Assembly: GCF_007830185.1 (NCBI RefSeq)
Contig: NZ_VLKZ01000003.1
Coordinates: forward strand, 397,104-461,103
Reading direction: 5' to 3'
Origin: Halalkalibacter nanhaiisediminis
GTDB lineage: Bacteria; Bacillota; Bacilli; Bacillales; Bacillaceae_D
DNA length: 64,000 nucleotides
This document shows positions 55,489-64,000 of this stretch, in pieces. Under the pieces are notes generated by a model that did not search any database, had not been told where the DNA came from, and saw nothing but the letters and a program-made list of their open reading frames with translations. Positions within the stretch are counted from its first letter, which is position 1. Each line of letters begins with the position of its first letter. A program made the translations under genes and the position numbers.

Positions 55489-56505
55489 ATGAGCAAGCAC
55501 CTTTTAGAATTAAATGAACTAAAAACACACTTTCAAACAGAAAGAGGAAGAGTCACTGCAATTGACGGTATTTCTTTATATGTTGACACCGGAGAAGTAT
55601 TAGCAGTTGTTGGTGAATCAGGGTGTGGAAAAAGTGTGACAGCTCAATCAATTCTGAGGTTATTTGAAGAAGGTGGTATTACCACCTACGAAGGGGAAAT
55701 AGCCTTCGAAGGGGAGAATTTATTGGATATGTCTATGTCAAAAATGAGAAGAATTAGAGGAAATGATATTTCTATGATTTTTCAAGATCCTCTAAGCTCT
55801 TTAAATCCTGTATATACAATTGGTAATCAAATAGTTGAATCCCTTGTACTACATCAAAAGCTTTCCAAAGAGAAGGCATATGAAAAAGCCATTGAAATGT
55901 TGAAATTGACTGGAATCCCTGCACCAGAAAAAAGGGTTCATGAATATCCTCATGAATTGTCAGGGGGGATGAGGCAACGGGTCATGATTGCAATGGCGCT
56001 TGCATGTCAACCTAAATTATTAATAGCTGATGAACCAACAACTGCTTTAGATGTAACGATACAGGCTCAAATTTTAGATTTAATGATTGAATTGAAAGAG
56101 GAATTTAATATGGGTGTCATGTTCATTACTCATGACCTCGGAGTTGTCGCTCAATATTGTACAAGAGTAGTCGTTATGTATTTAGGTGAAGTAGTGGAAG
56201 AAGCAGAGGTAACACAACTATTTTCCTCACCTCAACATCCTTATACAAAGGGTTTAATGAAGTCAATCCCACAACTTGAAGGAGATCGAACAAAGAAACT
56301 GCATATTGTTGAAGGAACTGTGCCTTCTTTAGAAGATGTTCCAGTAGGATGCAGATTTGCTGCAAGGTGTTCATATGCTGATGATAAGTGTCTTGCAGAA
56401 AGGCCTATCTTAGAGTCTTGCGCTACTAATCAAAAAGTTAGATGTTGGCATTATCGGAAAATCACAGAAAAGGAGGGTCGGTTTAATGGCGCAACAAATG
56501 CATGA
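55489..56505 (+). CDS. Peptide ABC transporter ATPase, DppD type
   Basis: A 338-residue ATP-binding subunit. It has Walker A GESGCGKS, the Q-loop MIFQDPLSSLNPV, the signature LSGGMRQRVMIAMAL, Walker B LLIADEPTTALDV and the H-loop THDLG. The C-terminal Cys-rich oligopeptide domain (CRFAARCSYADDKC) may bind an Fe-S cluster, as reported for related proteins. The ATG was chosen because TAAGGAGGT lies nine bases upstream; a longer frame has no such site. The stop overlaps the next gene by 20 bases. Confidence 0.95.
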   Translation: MSKHLLELNELKTHFQTERGRVTAIDGISLYVDTGEVLAVVGESGCGKSVTAQSILRLFEEGGITTYEGEIAFEGENLLDMSMSKMRRIRGNDISMIFQDPLSSLNPVYTIGNQIVESLVLHQKLSKEKAYEKAIEMLKLTGIPAPEKRVHEYPHELSGGMRQRVMIAMALACQPKLLIADEPTTALDVTIQAQILDLMIELKEEFNMGVMFITHDLGVVAQYCTRVVVMYLGEVVEEAEVTQLFSSPQHPYTKGLMKSIPQLEGDRTKKLHIVEGTVPSLEDVPVGCRFAARCSYADDKCLAERPILESCATNQKVRCWHYRKITEKEGRFNGATNA

Positions 56506-57472
56506 GAGAGAAAATACGCTTCTAGAAATTAAAGGATTAAAAAAATTCTTTCCTGTTAAAAATCCCATTGGAATAACCGAAGCATTTGTGAAAGCGGTCA
56601 ATGATGTTTCTTTTCATCTCGTTGAGGGTGAAACTTATGGGTTGGTTGGTGAGTCTGGTTGTGGTAAAAGTACGATGGGAAGAACAGTTTTACGCTTAAT
56701 AGAAGCATCAGAAGGTGAAGTTCTCTATAAAGGTACAGATATATTTCAATTAAATAGTAAGGAATTACGAAAACTAAGGCAAGACCTTCAAATGGTTTTT
56801 CAAGACCCATTTTCTTCATTAAATCCAAGAAAGAGAATTGGAGACATTATTGAAGAACCTATGATTATCCATAAATTAGGTACAAAAAAAGAGAGAATAG
56901 ACAGAGTAATGGACATTCTCCAAAAAGTAGGTTTACAACCTGAACAATATTATCGGTATCCTCATGAATTTTCAGGTGGTCAAAGACAACGGATTGGTTT
57001 GGCTAGAGCTTTAGTAGTCAATCCAAAATTAATTATATGTGATGAGCCAGTTTCTGCGTTAGACGTTTCCATTCAATCACAAATTATTAATCTATTACAA
57101 GAATTACAAGATGAATATAAACTTACTTATTTATTTATAGCCCATGATTTGAGTGTGGTTAGACATATTTCAGATCGCATCGGGGTGATGTATTTAGGGA
57201 AAATGGTAGAAGAAGCTCCAACAGATAAATTGTTTTCTAACCCACTTCATCCTTACACACAAGCATTGTTATCTGCCGTGCCTCATCCTAACCCTGAAAT
57301 GAAACAGGAGAGGGTTAAGTTAAGAGGAGAGATTCCGTCTCCAATGAATCCTCCATCTGGATGTGTCTTTCACACTAGATGTCCTTTTGTAATCGACGCC
57401 TGCAGGAAAGTAGTGCCAAAAACAAAGGAAATATCTGAAGGACATTTTGTTGCTTGTCATTTACATGATTAA
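56486..57472 (+). CDS. Peptide ABC transporter ATPase, DppF type
   Basis: A 328-residue ATP-binding subunit and partner of the DppD-type ATPase. Walker A is GESGCGKSTMG, Q-loop MVFQDPFSSLNPR, signature FSGGQRQRIGLARAL, Walker B LIICDEPVSALDV and H-loop IAHDLS. The C-terminal Cys motif is CVFHTRCPFVIDAC. An AAAAGGAGGG site precedes the ATG inside the end of the previous gene. This completes a five-component importer. Confidence 0.95.
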   Translation: MAQQMHERENTLLEIKGLKKFFPVKNPIGITEAFVKAVNDVSFHLVEGETYGLVGESGCGKSTMGRTVLRLIEASEGEVLYKGTDIFQLNSKELRKLRQDLQMVFQDPFSSLNPRKRIGDIIEEPMIIHKLGTKKERIDRVMDILQKVGLQPEQYYRYPHEFSGGQRQRIGLARALVVNPKLIICDEPVSALDVSIQSQIINLLQELQDEYKLTYLFIAHDLSVVRHISDRIGVMYLGKMVEEAPTDKLFSNPLHPYTQALLSAVPHPNPEMKQERVKLRGEIPSPMNPPSGCVFHTRCPFVIDACRKVVPKTKEISEGHFVACHLHD

Positions 57473-57527
57473 AGCGTGGCAATTAAAATTAAATAAAATT
57501 ATTTTTCAAATTAAGGACGTGACATAT

Positions 57528-58655
57528 ATGGATATAAATCAGGTGTTATTGCAACGAATAAAAATGCCATTAAAATCATCATTTGAAACAAGTTTCGGAA
57601 AAGTAACGGAAAAAGATATTATTGTAGTTCGGGTGTTTAGCGAAGACAAAGTTGGAATTGCTGAAAGTGTAGCCATGCCTTTTCCAATCTACAATGAAGA
57701 AACAACAGGAACTGTTTGGTATATGCTTGAGCATTTTCTAATCCCGCAATTGTTGGAGAAGGGAGTTAAACATCCAAGAGACGTTTTTGACATGTTCTCC
57801 TACATCCGTCGAAATAATATGGCAAAAGCAGCACTTGAAATGGCTGTGTGGGATTTATATAGCAAACAGAATGGATTGTCTCTTTCTGCTGTATTAGGAG
57901 GAACACGTAAAGAAATTGAAGTAGGCGTTAGTATTGGAATAGAGGACAATATTGATGATCTCTTAATCAAAGTGAACCATTTTTTAAATGAAGGATATAA
58001 AAAAATCAAAGTGAAGATTAAGCCCGGCTGGGATATTGAACCATTAAGGGCTATTCGAAATAAATTTGGGGACGATATTCCACTTATGGCTGACGCTAAT
58101 TCCGCTTATACTCTTAACGATAAAGCACTTTTAAAAGAGTTAGATACGTTTAATTTAATGATGGTTGAACAGCCATTAGCCCATGATGATATTATTGATC
58201 ATGCAAAATTACAAGCTGAAATGAAAACGCCAATTTGTCTAGATGAGAGTATTCACTCTGTAGAAGATGCTAGAAAGGCTTTGGAGATTGAAGCATGCAA
58301 AATTATTAATATTAAGATTGGTAGAGTTGGAGGTTTAACAGAAGCGAAAAAAATTCATGATCTATGTGAGGAACGAGACGTTCCAGTATGGTGCGGGGGA
58401 ATGCTTGAAGCAGGAATCGGTAGAGCGCACAATATCGCTATTGCATCATTGAGTAACTTTACCATTCCTGGGGACACATCTTCTTCAAGTCGTTATTTTA
58501 ATGAAGATATTATTTTTCCAGAAGTGACCTTATCAAAACCAGGAATGATCTCAGTACCAGAACGACCAGGAATCGGTTTTGATATTAATAATGAATTGAT
58601 CAATAAAATGATTGTCAATGATAAAACTTTTACGAAAGCTACAATGATCAGCTAA
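57528..58655 (+). CDS. N-succinylamino-acid racemase / OSBS-family enolase-superfamily enzyme
   Basis: A 375-residue enolase-superfamily protein of the MenC type 2 (NSAR/OSBS) group. The catalytic Lys pair is in KKIKVKIKPGWD. Metal ligands are Asp in LMADANSAY, Glu in MVEQPLAHDD and Asp in CLDESIHS, and the second base Lys is in INIKIGRVGG. The family either makes o-succinylbenzoate in menaquinone synthesis or racemises N-succinylamino acids. Here no men genes are nearby, but a GNAT transferase and an M20 deacylase follow, as in the Geobacillus operon that converts D- to L-amino acids, so racemase is the better call. ATG after AAGGACGTG. Confidence 0.88.
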   Translation: MDINQVLLQRIKMPLKSSFETSFGKVTEKDIIVVRVFSEDKVGIAESVAMPFPIYNEETTGTVWYMLEHFLIPQLLEKGVKHPRDVFDMFSYIRRNNMAKAALEMAVWDLYSKQNGLSLSAVLGGTRKEIEVGVSIGIEDNIDDLLIKVNHFLNEGYKKIKVKIKPGWDIEPLRAIRNKFGDDIPLMADANSAYTLNDKALLKELDTFNLMMVEQPLAHDDIIDHAKLQAEMKTPICLDESIHSVEDARKALEIEACKIINIKIGRVGGLTEAKKIHDLCEERDVPVWCGGMLEAGIGRAHNIAIASLSNFTIPGDTSSSSRYFNEDIIFPEVTLSKPGMISVPERPGIGFDINNELINKMIVNDKTFTKATMIS

Positions 58656-58689
58656 TGAACTACGGAAACATGGTCGGGAGGATTCACGA

Positions 58690-59523
58690 ATGGTTATGAC
58701 AGAATCCATTATGTATAGAAAGATTGATAACATTAAGGAAATTCAAGAAGTTGTTTCTTTCCAAGAAGAAATTTGGAGTCGAGATGCAGTTAGTCCACTT
58801 CCACAGCTTGTTGCAGCCTCTCATCATGGTGGCGTTATTATGGGAGCCTTCCATGCGGCAAAATTAGTTGGATTTTCTTACGGATTTTCGGGTTACAAAA
58901 ATAAAGAGCATTATTTAATTTCTCACATGACTGCGATCAGTCCAAGCTATCAGAATTTAGGAATTGGTTTAGCATTAAAGCTGAAACAAAGGGATTGGGC
59001 AATAGAATACGGTTATAAAAAAATTGTTTGGACATACGACCCATTGGAATCACGAAATGCTTATTTTAACATCAATAAGCTTGGAGGATATGTTAAGACT
59101 CATCTTCCATCTTATTATGGAGAAATGAATGATAAGTTAAATAATGGTTTACCAACAGATCGTTTTGTCGTTGAATGGGATATTTGTTCAGATAGAGTGA
59201 AGAATGCTCTTGCAGGGTTAAACAAACTTGAAAGCTCTGATCGTGAGTATTCGTCCCTTCTTACTATCAAAGTTAACGGGGGTTTACCTTATCCTCATGA
59301 AGAAAATCTAATCAAAAATCAAAAAAGTTACTTAATTCCAGTTCCAGTCGATTTTCAAAAAATAAAACAAGTTGATTTTGAAGTTGCAAAAGCTTGGAGA
59401 TTAAAATTTAGAAATGCGGCTTCAGACATTCTTTTAGAGGGTTATAAAGTAACGAGAATATTAAAGACTACTAATCATTTAGTTCATTATTATGTTCTTG
59501 AATATGGAGGCTTTCATGATTGA
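58690..59523 (+). CDS. GNAT-type acyltransferase, probable D-amino-acid N-succinyltransferase
   Basis: A 277-residue protein with a GNAT fold in its first half. SHMTAISPSYQNLGIGLALKLKQRDWA carries the acyl-CoA pyrophosphate loop (QNLGIGLAL), and WTYDPLESRNAYFNINKLGG is the usual strand-helix end. The second half is a family-specific region as in COG3375-type acetyltransferases. In Geobacillus kaustophilus a homologous gene beside NSAR succinylates D-amino acids. The start has GGGAGG eight bases upstream. The M20 gene overlaps its end. Confidence 0.85.
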   Translation: MVMTESIMYRKIDNIKEIQEVVSFQEEIWSRDAVSPLPQLVAASHHGGVIMGAFHAAKLVGFSYGFSGYKNKEHYLISHMTAISPSYQNLGIGLALKLKQRDWAIEYGYKKIVWTYDPLESRNAYFNINKLGGYVKTHLPSYYGEMNDKLNNGLPTDRFVVEWDICSDRVKNALAGLNKLESSDREYSSLLTIKVNGGLPYPHEENLIKNQKSYLIPVPVDFQKIKQVDFEVAKAWRLKFRNAASDILLEGYKVTRILKTTNHLVHYYVLEYGGFHD

Positions 59524-60658
59524 TCACATTAAAGAGTGGGTGGATGAAAATAAAGAATTATTGACATCAACATATCAATATCTGCATGAAAATGCTGAAA
59601 TTAGTTGGAAAGAAATAAATACAACAAAGTATTTATGTGAGCAACTAGACATTTTAGACATATCTTATCAAACATTTGAGGAGCATACTGGTGTCATTGG
59701 ATTTTGGGGGAATAGTAAGAAAGGCCCTACAGTTGGAATAAGAGCTGAAATTGATGCATTGTGGCAAATGGTAGACGGTGACTGGAAAGCAAATCATTCT
59801 TGTGGTCATGATGCACATATGACTATGGTACTTTATGCTATTACTTGTTTAAAGAAGCTTGGATTTACTCCAAATGGTTTGATAAAAATTATTTTTCAAC
59901 CAGCTGAAGAAACTGGTAAAGGGGCACAAGCTTTGATTGAGCAAGGTGTCATGAATGACATTGATTATTTGATAGGTATTCATGTTCGTCCCATCCAAGA
60001 ATTAACATTCGGTCAGGCATCGCCAGCTATCTATCACGGGGCAACTACTTTATTAAAAGGAGGAATTAAGGGAATTCAAGCACATGGTTCGCGGCCAAAT
60101 CTGGGTATCAATGTCGTTGACTCCCTTGGATCTGTGATACAAGCAGTAAATGCAGTGCAAGTTGATCCAACTGTTTCTGCCTCTGCAAAAGTAACCAAGG
60201 TTCAAGCAGGTGGAACAAACTTTAACATTATACCCGACTATGGCGAGTTCGGAATTGATATAAGAGCACAAGAAAATGAAGTGATGGATGATCTGATCAA
60301 ACGGATAAAACAAGCAGTGACTTTAAGTGGTTCTGCTAATGGAGCGGAAATAGAAGTGGAAGCACTGGCATCGATGGTTGCTGCTGAATCTAGCCCTATA
60401 TTAGAAGAGATAGTGACGGAGGCTATTATTGAGGCTCTTGGCGAAGAGGCTCTCGCAAAAGCGCCTGTTACACCAGGAGGAGAAGACTTTCATTTTTATA
60501 AAAAGTCGTTTCCGAAAATTCAAGCAACGATGGTAGGTTTAGGAACAGATTTAAATCCAGGATTGCACCACCCAAATATGAGTTTTAACTTAGATTCTTT
60601 ACAGAATGGTGTAAAAATATTATCAACTTCTATTGTGAAATTGTTAAACAATAGATAA
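59516..60658 (+). CDS. M20-family amidohydrolase, probable N-succinyl-L-amino-acid desuccinylase
   Basis: A 380-residue peptidase M20 (aminoacylase type). Metal-binding residues are visible in order: CGHDAHMTM, FQPAEETGKGAQ with its Glu pair, GIHVRP, and the last His region near GLHHPN. A lid or dimerisation domain lies between (about residues 180-290). In the D-to-L route this enzyme removes the succinyl group from the L-isomer only, making the pathway irreversible. The ATG after ATATGGAGG overlaps the GNAT stop by eight bases, so translation is coupled. Confidence 0.88.
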   Translation: MIDHIKEWVDENKELLTSTYQYLHENAEISWKEINTTKYLCEQLDILDISYQTFEEHTGVIGFWGNSKKGPTVGIRAEIDALWQMVDGDWKANHSCGHDAHMTMVLYAITCLKKLGFTPNGLIKIIFQPAEETGKGAQALIEQGVMNDIDYLIGIHVRPIQELTFGQASPAIYHGATTLLKGGIKGIQAHGSRPNLGINVVDSLGSVIQAVNAVQVDPTVSASAKVTKVQAGGTNFNIIPDYGEFGIDIRAQENEVMDDLIKRIKQAVTLSGSANGAEIEVEALASMVAAESSPILEEIVTEAIIEALGEEALAKAPVTPGGEDFHFYKKSFPKIQATMVGLGTDLNPGLHHPNMSFNLDSLQNGVKILSTSIVKLLNNR

Positions 60659-60714
60659 TAGAAGAGAATAACAAGAATAAACAGATGATTAGTGATACTA
60701 TTGAAAGATAGAGA

Positions 60715-60741
60715 GACGTTACTAAGAGTAACGTCTTTTTT
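60715..60741 (+). terminator. Terminator of the D-amino-acid/peptide cluster
   Basis: A perfect nine-bp stem GACGTTACT/AGTAACGTC with a three-base loop and six T. It separates the catabolic genes from the regulator. Confidence 0.92.
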
Positions 60742-60809
60742 CATAATTTATCTAACGAAAGTATGAAGTTGAATCGAATAATCTCATTTTTTTTAAGGAA
60801 GGATTAATC

Positions 60810-61679
60810 ATGAACGATTTTAATGAGAAAATAAGAAAGCAATTCAATGAACTAACAAAAAGACAAAAGTTAGTTGCAAAATATATTGTTGATTTCCCTA
60901 CCGAAGTAGCATTTCAAACGGCTAAATACGTAGGTGAAGCAAGTAAAACAAGTGAAACTACAGTTATTCGGTTGTGTTATGCATTAGGGTATACTGGATA
61001 TAGTGAGCTCCAAAAAGAAGTACAATCTTCATTATTAGAAGAATCAACTCATTATAGTGATCCATTAGAACGTTTCCGTACTGCATCTAAATCGTTAAAA
61101 GATAAAGATTTGATTCAGTATATTATAGAGCAAGATAGTACATATGTTAAAGCGACGTTAGAGCAGTTAGATTTTAAACAATATCAAAAAGCAATCGATT
61201 TATTAATTACATCAGAGAAACGTATTGTAATTGGCTTACGTTCATCTTACGGTCCTGCCAACTGGCTAACGTTCAGCCTTAATATAGTTGTCGGGAATAC
61301 ATTACTGTACCGTGGTGAAATTGAGGATGTAAATTATTTATTATCTCAAATTGATGATAATGCATTAGTAATTACGATTTCATTTCCGCGGTATACTCAA
61401 GAGACTTTCTCATTTGTAAAGGCTGCAAAGAAAAAAGGTGCCCAAGTATTAGCCATAACAGATGATGAATTTTCTCCAATAGGACAGTTTGCTGATATTC
61501 TGTTTAAGGTCGTGGCTCCTCCACCAATTCCTCTAAAAGGAATAACGCCAACCTTCGCATTATTAAATTTACTTGTTACAAGTGTTGCTGCTTCAAATGA
61601 ATCAAAGGTTCAAAACCGAATGGAGGATTATGATCAAACGAGTGAAGAATTCTTTCCATTTATGAAAAACAATCGTTAA
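60810..61679 (+). CDS. MurR/RpiR-family transcriptional regulator
   Basis: A 289-residue regulator with an N-terminal HTH_6 domain (LTKRQKLVAKYIVDFPTEVA and ETTVIRLCYALGYTGYSE) and a C-terminal SIS sugar-phosphate-type domain (RIVIGLRSSYGPANW, LVITISFPRYTQETF, VLAITDDEFSPIG). RpiR proteins sense phosphosugars or related ligands. Its place directly after the peptide and D-amino-acid cluster suggests it controls that cluster; MurR regulates muramic acid use, so a cell-wall fragment signal would fit. AAGGAAGGA precedes the ATG. An IS element begins right after its stop codon. Confidence 0.88.
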   Translation: MNDFNEKIRKQFNELTKRQKLVAKYIVDFPTEVAFQTAKYVGEASKTSETTVIRLCYALGYTGYSELQKEVQSSLLEESTHYSDPLERFRTASKSLKDKDLIQYIIEQDSTYVKATLEQLDFKQYQKAIDLLITSEKRIVIGLRSSYGPANWLTFSLNIVVGNTLLYRGEIEDVNYLLSQIDDNALVITISFPRYTQETFSFVKAAKKKGAQVLAITDDEFSPIGQFADILFKVVAPPPIPLKGITPTFALLNLLVTSVAASNESKVQNRMEDYDQTSEEFFPFMKNNR

Positions 61680-63040
61680 TTTAAAAGATGGGGCATCAAA
61701 CTAATCTGTTCAGTTGAAAAACAAAATTATACGTCAGATTACTTAATAACGTTTTTTTACTCGCTACTTTAATCAAATGTGTGCGAATCGTTTGAATTTG
61801 AATGCCTTTAGAGGAAGATGGGAAAATCAGTGTGCGCAACCAGTTCGTTAAGTTATAGGCAAGTAGACTCAACATCATGCGTGCTTCATTAACGAGAAAA
61901 TTATGGCTTTTCATCTGATCAAGGCCAAAACCATCTTTTGCTTCTTTTATGAAATTTTCCATCGTACCTCGCTGTATGTATGAATGCACAATTGCTTGAG
62001 GTGAGAAGCTTTCACCAAGACTTGTCACGAAAAGGTATGCGAAAAAAAGAGTTCACCAGCTGGACGCGTCGATTGAATCACAATGCGACGAGGCTTCGAC
62101 CAAGACGACGCTTGATAAATAGATTCTTCCATATAGCTTTCTGTCACGGTCACATCACGAATTTCGCGCGTTGGATGTAGTTCTTCCGCAAGTGCTTTTA
62201 ACTTGGCGTTCGCTTTTAAACGAATGATATAGTACACCGCTTCCTTTTCGCACAATTCATATAGCTCAGGCACCGCAAAGCCACTATCGCCACGGACAAG
62301 ATAAGACTTTTCAGGAAAAACGTCGTTATAATGTTCGATGAGTGGACGCATAAAATCAACTACACCAATGGAAGTATAAACGTTCCCTGGACGCAATTGA
62401 GCTTTTAAGAAATCCCCTGTTAGCCCATCAAATGCGACAAGTGGATGAATGCCCATTGTGCGATAATGCGCGTTGTAGGACGAATTTTCTTGGTATCCGT
62501 ATGTATCGGCATGTGTTGAATTTAAATCAAAAATCAGCGTCTTAGATTGTCGGGAATGATGAACTCGGTCAAGCAGCTCCTGATTCGCCGCTTGAAGTTG
62601 GTTCAGTGCTTGCGTGTCAAAGCGCTTGAAAAATCGTGATAATGACGGTTGAGAAGCGAGTGCAGGCGTACCAAGAACTTGTGTGAAAACCGGATCATGT
62701 GTCAAACGATCCGCAGCATCGTCTTCGTGATAGCCAGCGATAAGCTGATAGATTTTTTGACGAAGAAGTTGTTCGTTTTCATGAATACAATACGTGCGTT
62801 CATCTTTTAACTGGAGATGTTTGACGATGGTTTGCGAGAAGCTCAATTTCTCATCAAATTCACGGAAAATCAATTCGCCCGTATCTGAGGAAAGGGCGCC
62901 TCCATCATTTAATAGCACGATTGAAATGTATGGTATTTTGCGATAAAGTAGTCATCATAAGAATCCTTTCTATTGGTTGTTTCTTGGTCGTAATAACCTT
63001 AGCAGAAATGGATTCTTTTTTCATCTTTTAAATGAAAAAG
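61676..63040 (-). mobile_element. Degenerate IS1380-family insertion sequence
   Basis: The element lies between the RpiR gene and the rRNA operon. Possible imperfect ends are TTAATTTAAAAGATG (61676-61690) and its inverted partner CATCTTTTAAATGAA (63022-63036). Both are AT-rich and might be chance, so the true borders are uncertain. No target duplication was identified. Confidence 0.55.
61696..62958 (-). pseudogene. IS1380-family transposase with several frameshifts
   Basis: A DDE transposase of the IS1380 family, recognisable by LIFDLNSTHADTYGYQEN, SYLVRGDSGFAVPELYELCE and YIQRGTMENFIKEAKDGFG. The true start reads MTTLSQNTIHFNRAIK (62955 downwards) and is cut by a frameshift near 62915, where the conserved NDGGALSSDTGE begins in another frame. 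A second break lies near 62030 in a run of seven T; one more T would join GELFF to YLFVTSLGESFSP. The C-terminus also diverges and ends early at LIKVASKK. With three lesions it is inactive. Confidence 0.9.
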
Positions 63041-63042
63041 AG

Positions 63043-63088
63043 AATCCCACTAAAAAGCCGAGAAATCAGCTTTTTAGTGGGATTTTGT
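63043..63088. terminator. Strong hairpin upstream of the rRNA operon
   Basis: A perfect 16-bp stem AATCCCACTAAAAAGC/GCTTTTTAGTGGGATT with a ten-base loop and TTG-rich flank. It may be a terminator that shields the rRNA promoter, or the outer part of the IS. Confidence 0.75.
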
Positions 63089-63090
63089 AT

Positions 63091-63452
63091 TGATTGGTGA
63101 ATAATCTAGGTTAATTTTTGATTAAAATATAAACACGTTATCTTTTTATAGTACGAAGTGAGTGCGTTTAGGTTATTGATAGATTATTCAAATAAAAGGA
63201 GGGACTATTTTAAAGAAGACAATAAGTTTTTTAAATGAGTAAATGCCAAATCTCAAATTTAGTCATATTTGTTTTTAGTTATCAATTAGTATTATGTTTA
63301 ATGATAGATTAATAAACTTATCCATAAAATAAACTTTAAATTAATTATTGCATTAAGTTAATTTATGAGGTATATTTTTAAACGTCGCTTTTAACGACAG
63401 CATAATTTGCAGCAGACAATCGTTAATTTTCAAGAAAACTATTCAAAAAAAG
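63091..63452. other. AT-rich region upstream of the rRNA promoter
   Basis: About 360 bases, strongly AT-rich, with many A- and T-tracts and no supported gene. Such tracts can act as UP elements for rRNA promoters. Confidence 0.5.
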
Positions 63453-63487
63453 TTGTTGCATAGAATAATAAATTATGCTAATATAAT
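63453..63487 (+). promoter_or_regulatory. Probable rRNA operon promoter
   Basis: A TTGTTGCAT region (63453-63461) is followed by TATGCTAATATAAT (63474-63487). Possible pairs are TTGCAT with TAATAT at 17 bp, or TATAAT as the -10 with longer spacing. It lies about 200 bases before the 16S gene, the usual position of the proximal rrn promoter. Confidence 0.55.
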
Positions 63488-63686
63488 AAATGTCGCTGAT
63501 GAGCGACACCGAGTTCTTTGAAAACTGAACAAAAGCCAAGCGAAATAGAGATACATGATATCTCGTCAATTATTAAGAAGTATCGTTAGCGATACATTTT
63601 GAGCTAATGGATTTTTCAAAAGGTGACCGACTAAGTTCGCGACGTCCTGTTGCAACGTCGGCATTAGCACATCCGTGTGCATCACT
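63488..63686 (+). other. rRNA leader with antitermination and processing signals
   Basis: It contains the small hairpin GTCGCTGATGAGCGAC, then GAGTTCTTTGAAAACTGAAC, which resembles the conserved leader and spacer box of Bacillus rRNA operons. The inverted repeat CGACGT/ACGTCG just before 16S is probably part of the processing stem. Confidence 0.75.
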
Positions 63687-64000
63687 TTTATGGAGAGTTT
63701 GATCCTGGCTCAGGACGAACGCTGGCGGCGTGCCTAATACATGCAAGTCGAGCGAATCAAAGGGAGCTTGCTCCCAGAGATTAGCGGCGGACGGGTGAGT
63801 AACACGTGGGCAACCTGCCCTGTAGACAGGGATAACACCGAGAAATCGATGCTAATACCGGATAACACCTTTCTTCTCATGGAGGAAGGTTAAAAGTTGG
63901 GATTACTAACACTACAGGATGGGCCCGCGGCGCATTAGCTAGTTGGTAAGGTAATGGCTTACCAAGGCGACGATGCGTAGCCGACCTGAGAGGGTGATCG
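63687..64000 (+). rRNA. rrs: 16S ribosomal RNA, 5' part
   Basis: The first 314 or so nucleotides of 16S rRNA. Landmarks are GAGTTTGATCCTGGCTCAG (universal 27F site), TAATACATGCAAGTCGAG, GGCGGACGGGTGAGTAACACG and GGATGGGCCCGCGGCGCATTAG. The short V1 loop (AATCAAAGGGAGCTTGCTCCC) and V2 are of Bacillaceae type. The gene continues past the window. Confidence 0.98.

Noticed and set aside
62025..62040. Programmed frameshifting at the T7 run in the IS1380 transposase
   Set aside because: IS1380 elements are not known to need it, and the N-terminal break and altered C-terminus point to decay.
1..64000. CRISPR arrays, tRNA genes and prophage modules
   Set aside because: I looked for regularly spaced repeats, cloverleaf-like segments and phage structural genes and saw none I could support.

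Overview
The window is a low-GC Bacillaceae chromosome segment, most like alkaliphilic or soil Bacillus relatives. The evidence is AG-rich Shine-Dalgarno sites, GTG and TTG starts, a CtsR-controlled clpE, a B. subtilis-like cysJI pair, and a Bacillus-type 16S rRNA gene whose first 314 nt close the window. No phage, CRISPR array or tRNA is visible.

Region 1 (1-17.9 kb) is mostly housekeeping and metabolism. It holds the end of a molybdenum hydroxylase operon (large, FAD and 2Fe-2S subunits), a secreted GH18 glycosidase, clpE with two CtsR operators around its promoter, two small membrane proteins, a DadA-like oxidoreductase, a FrnE-type DsbA protein, an OFA-family MFS transporter, a CrtI-like oxidoreductase and the assimilatory sulfite reductase cysJI.

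Region 2 (17.9-34.3 kb) holds ChaB, a short-chain dehydrogenase behind a TPP riboswitch, sbcDC, a decayed WYL regulator, a nucleotidyltransferase and SF2 helicase pair, two zinc-type alcohol dehydrogenases (one with an apparent internal deletion), an isochorismatase-fold hydrolase, a ribokinase-like kinase, a Toprim protein and an amidase.

Region 3 (34.4-48.1 kb) is an accessory region with much decay and a defence island. It contains a CPBP protease, a broken HIT gene, an IS605-type element without transposase that keeps what looks like an omega-RNA end, a truncated NUDIX gene, and two copies of a roughly 100-bp sequence. The core is a phosphorothioate-DNA-type HNH endonuclease (SBD-HNH) followed by a four-gene Wadjet/MksBEFG-like SMC system (jetD-jetA-jetB-jetC, overlapping reading frames). 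jetC appears frameshifted near its C-terminus.

Region 4 (48.3-61.7 kb) is a coherent catabolic cluster. An M81 (MlrC-type) peptidase, a complete five-gene oligopeptide ABC importer, an N-succinylamino-acid racemase/OSBS-family enzyme, a GNAT acyltransferase, an M20 deacylase and an RpiR regulator lie in that order. The last three enzymes match the known D- to L-amino-acid conversion route (succinylate, racemise, desuccinylate), so the cluster probably imports and uses D-amino-acid-containing peptides.

Region 5 (61.7-64 kb) is a degenerate IS1380-family element, followed by the promoter and leader of an rRNA operon and the start of 16S rRNA.
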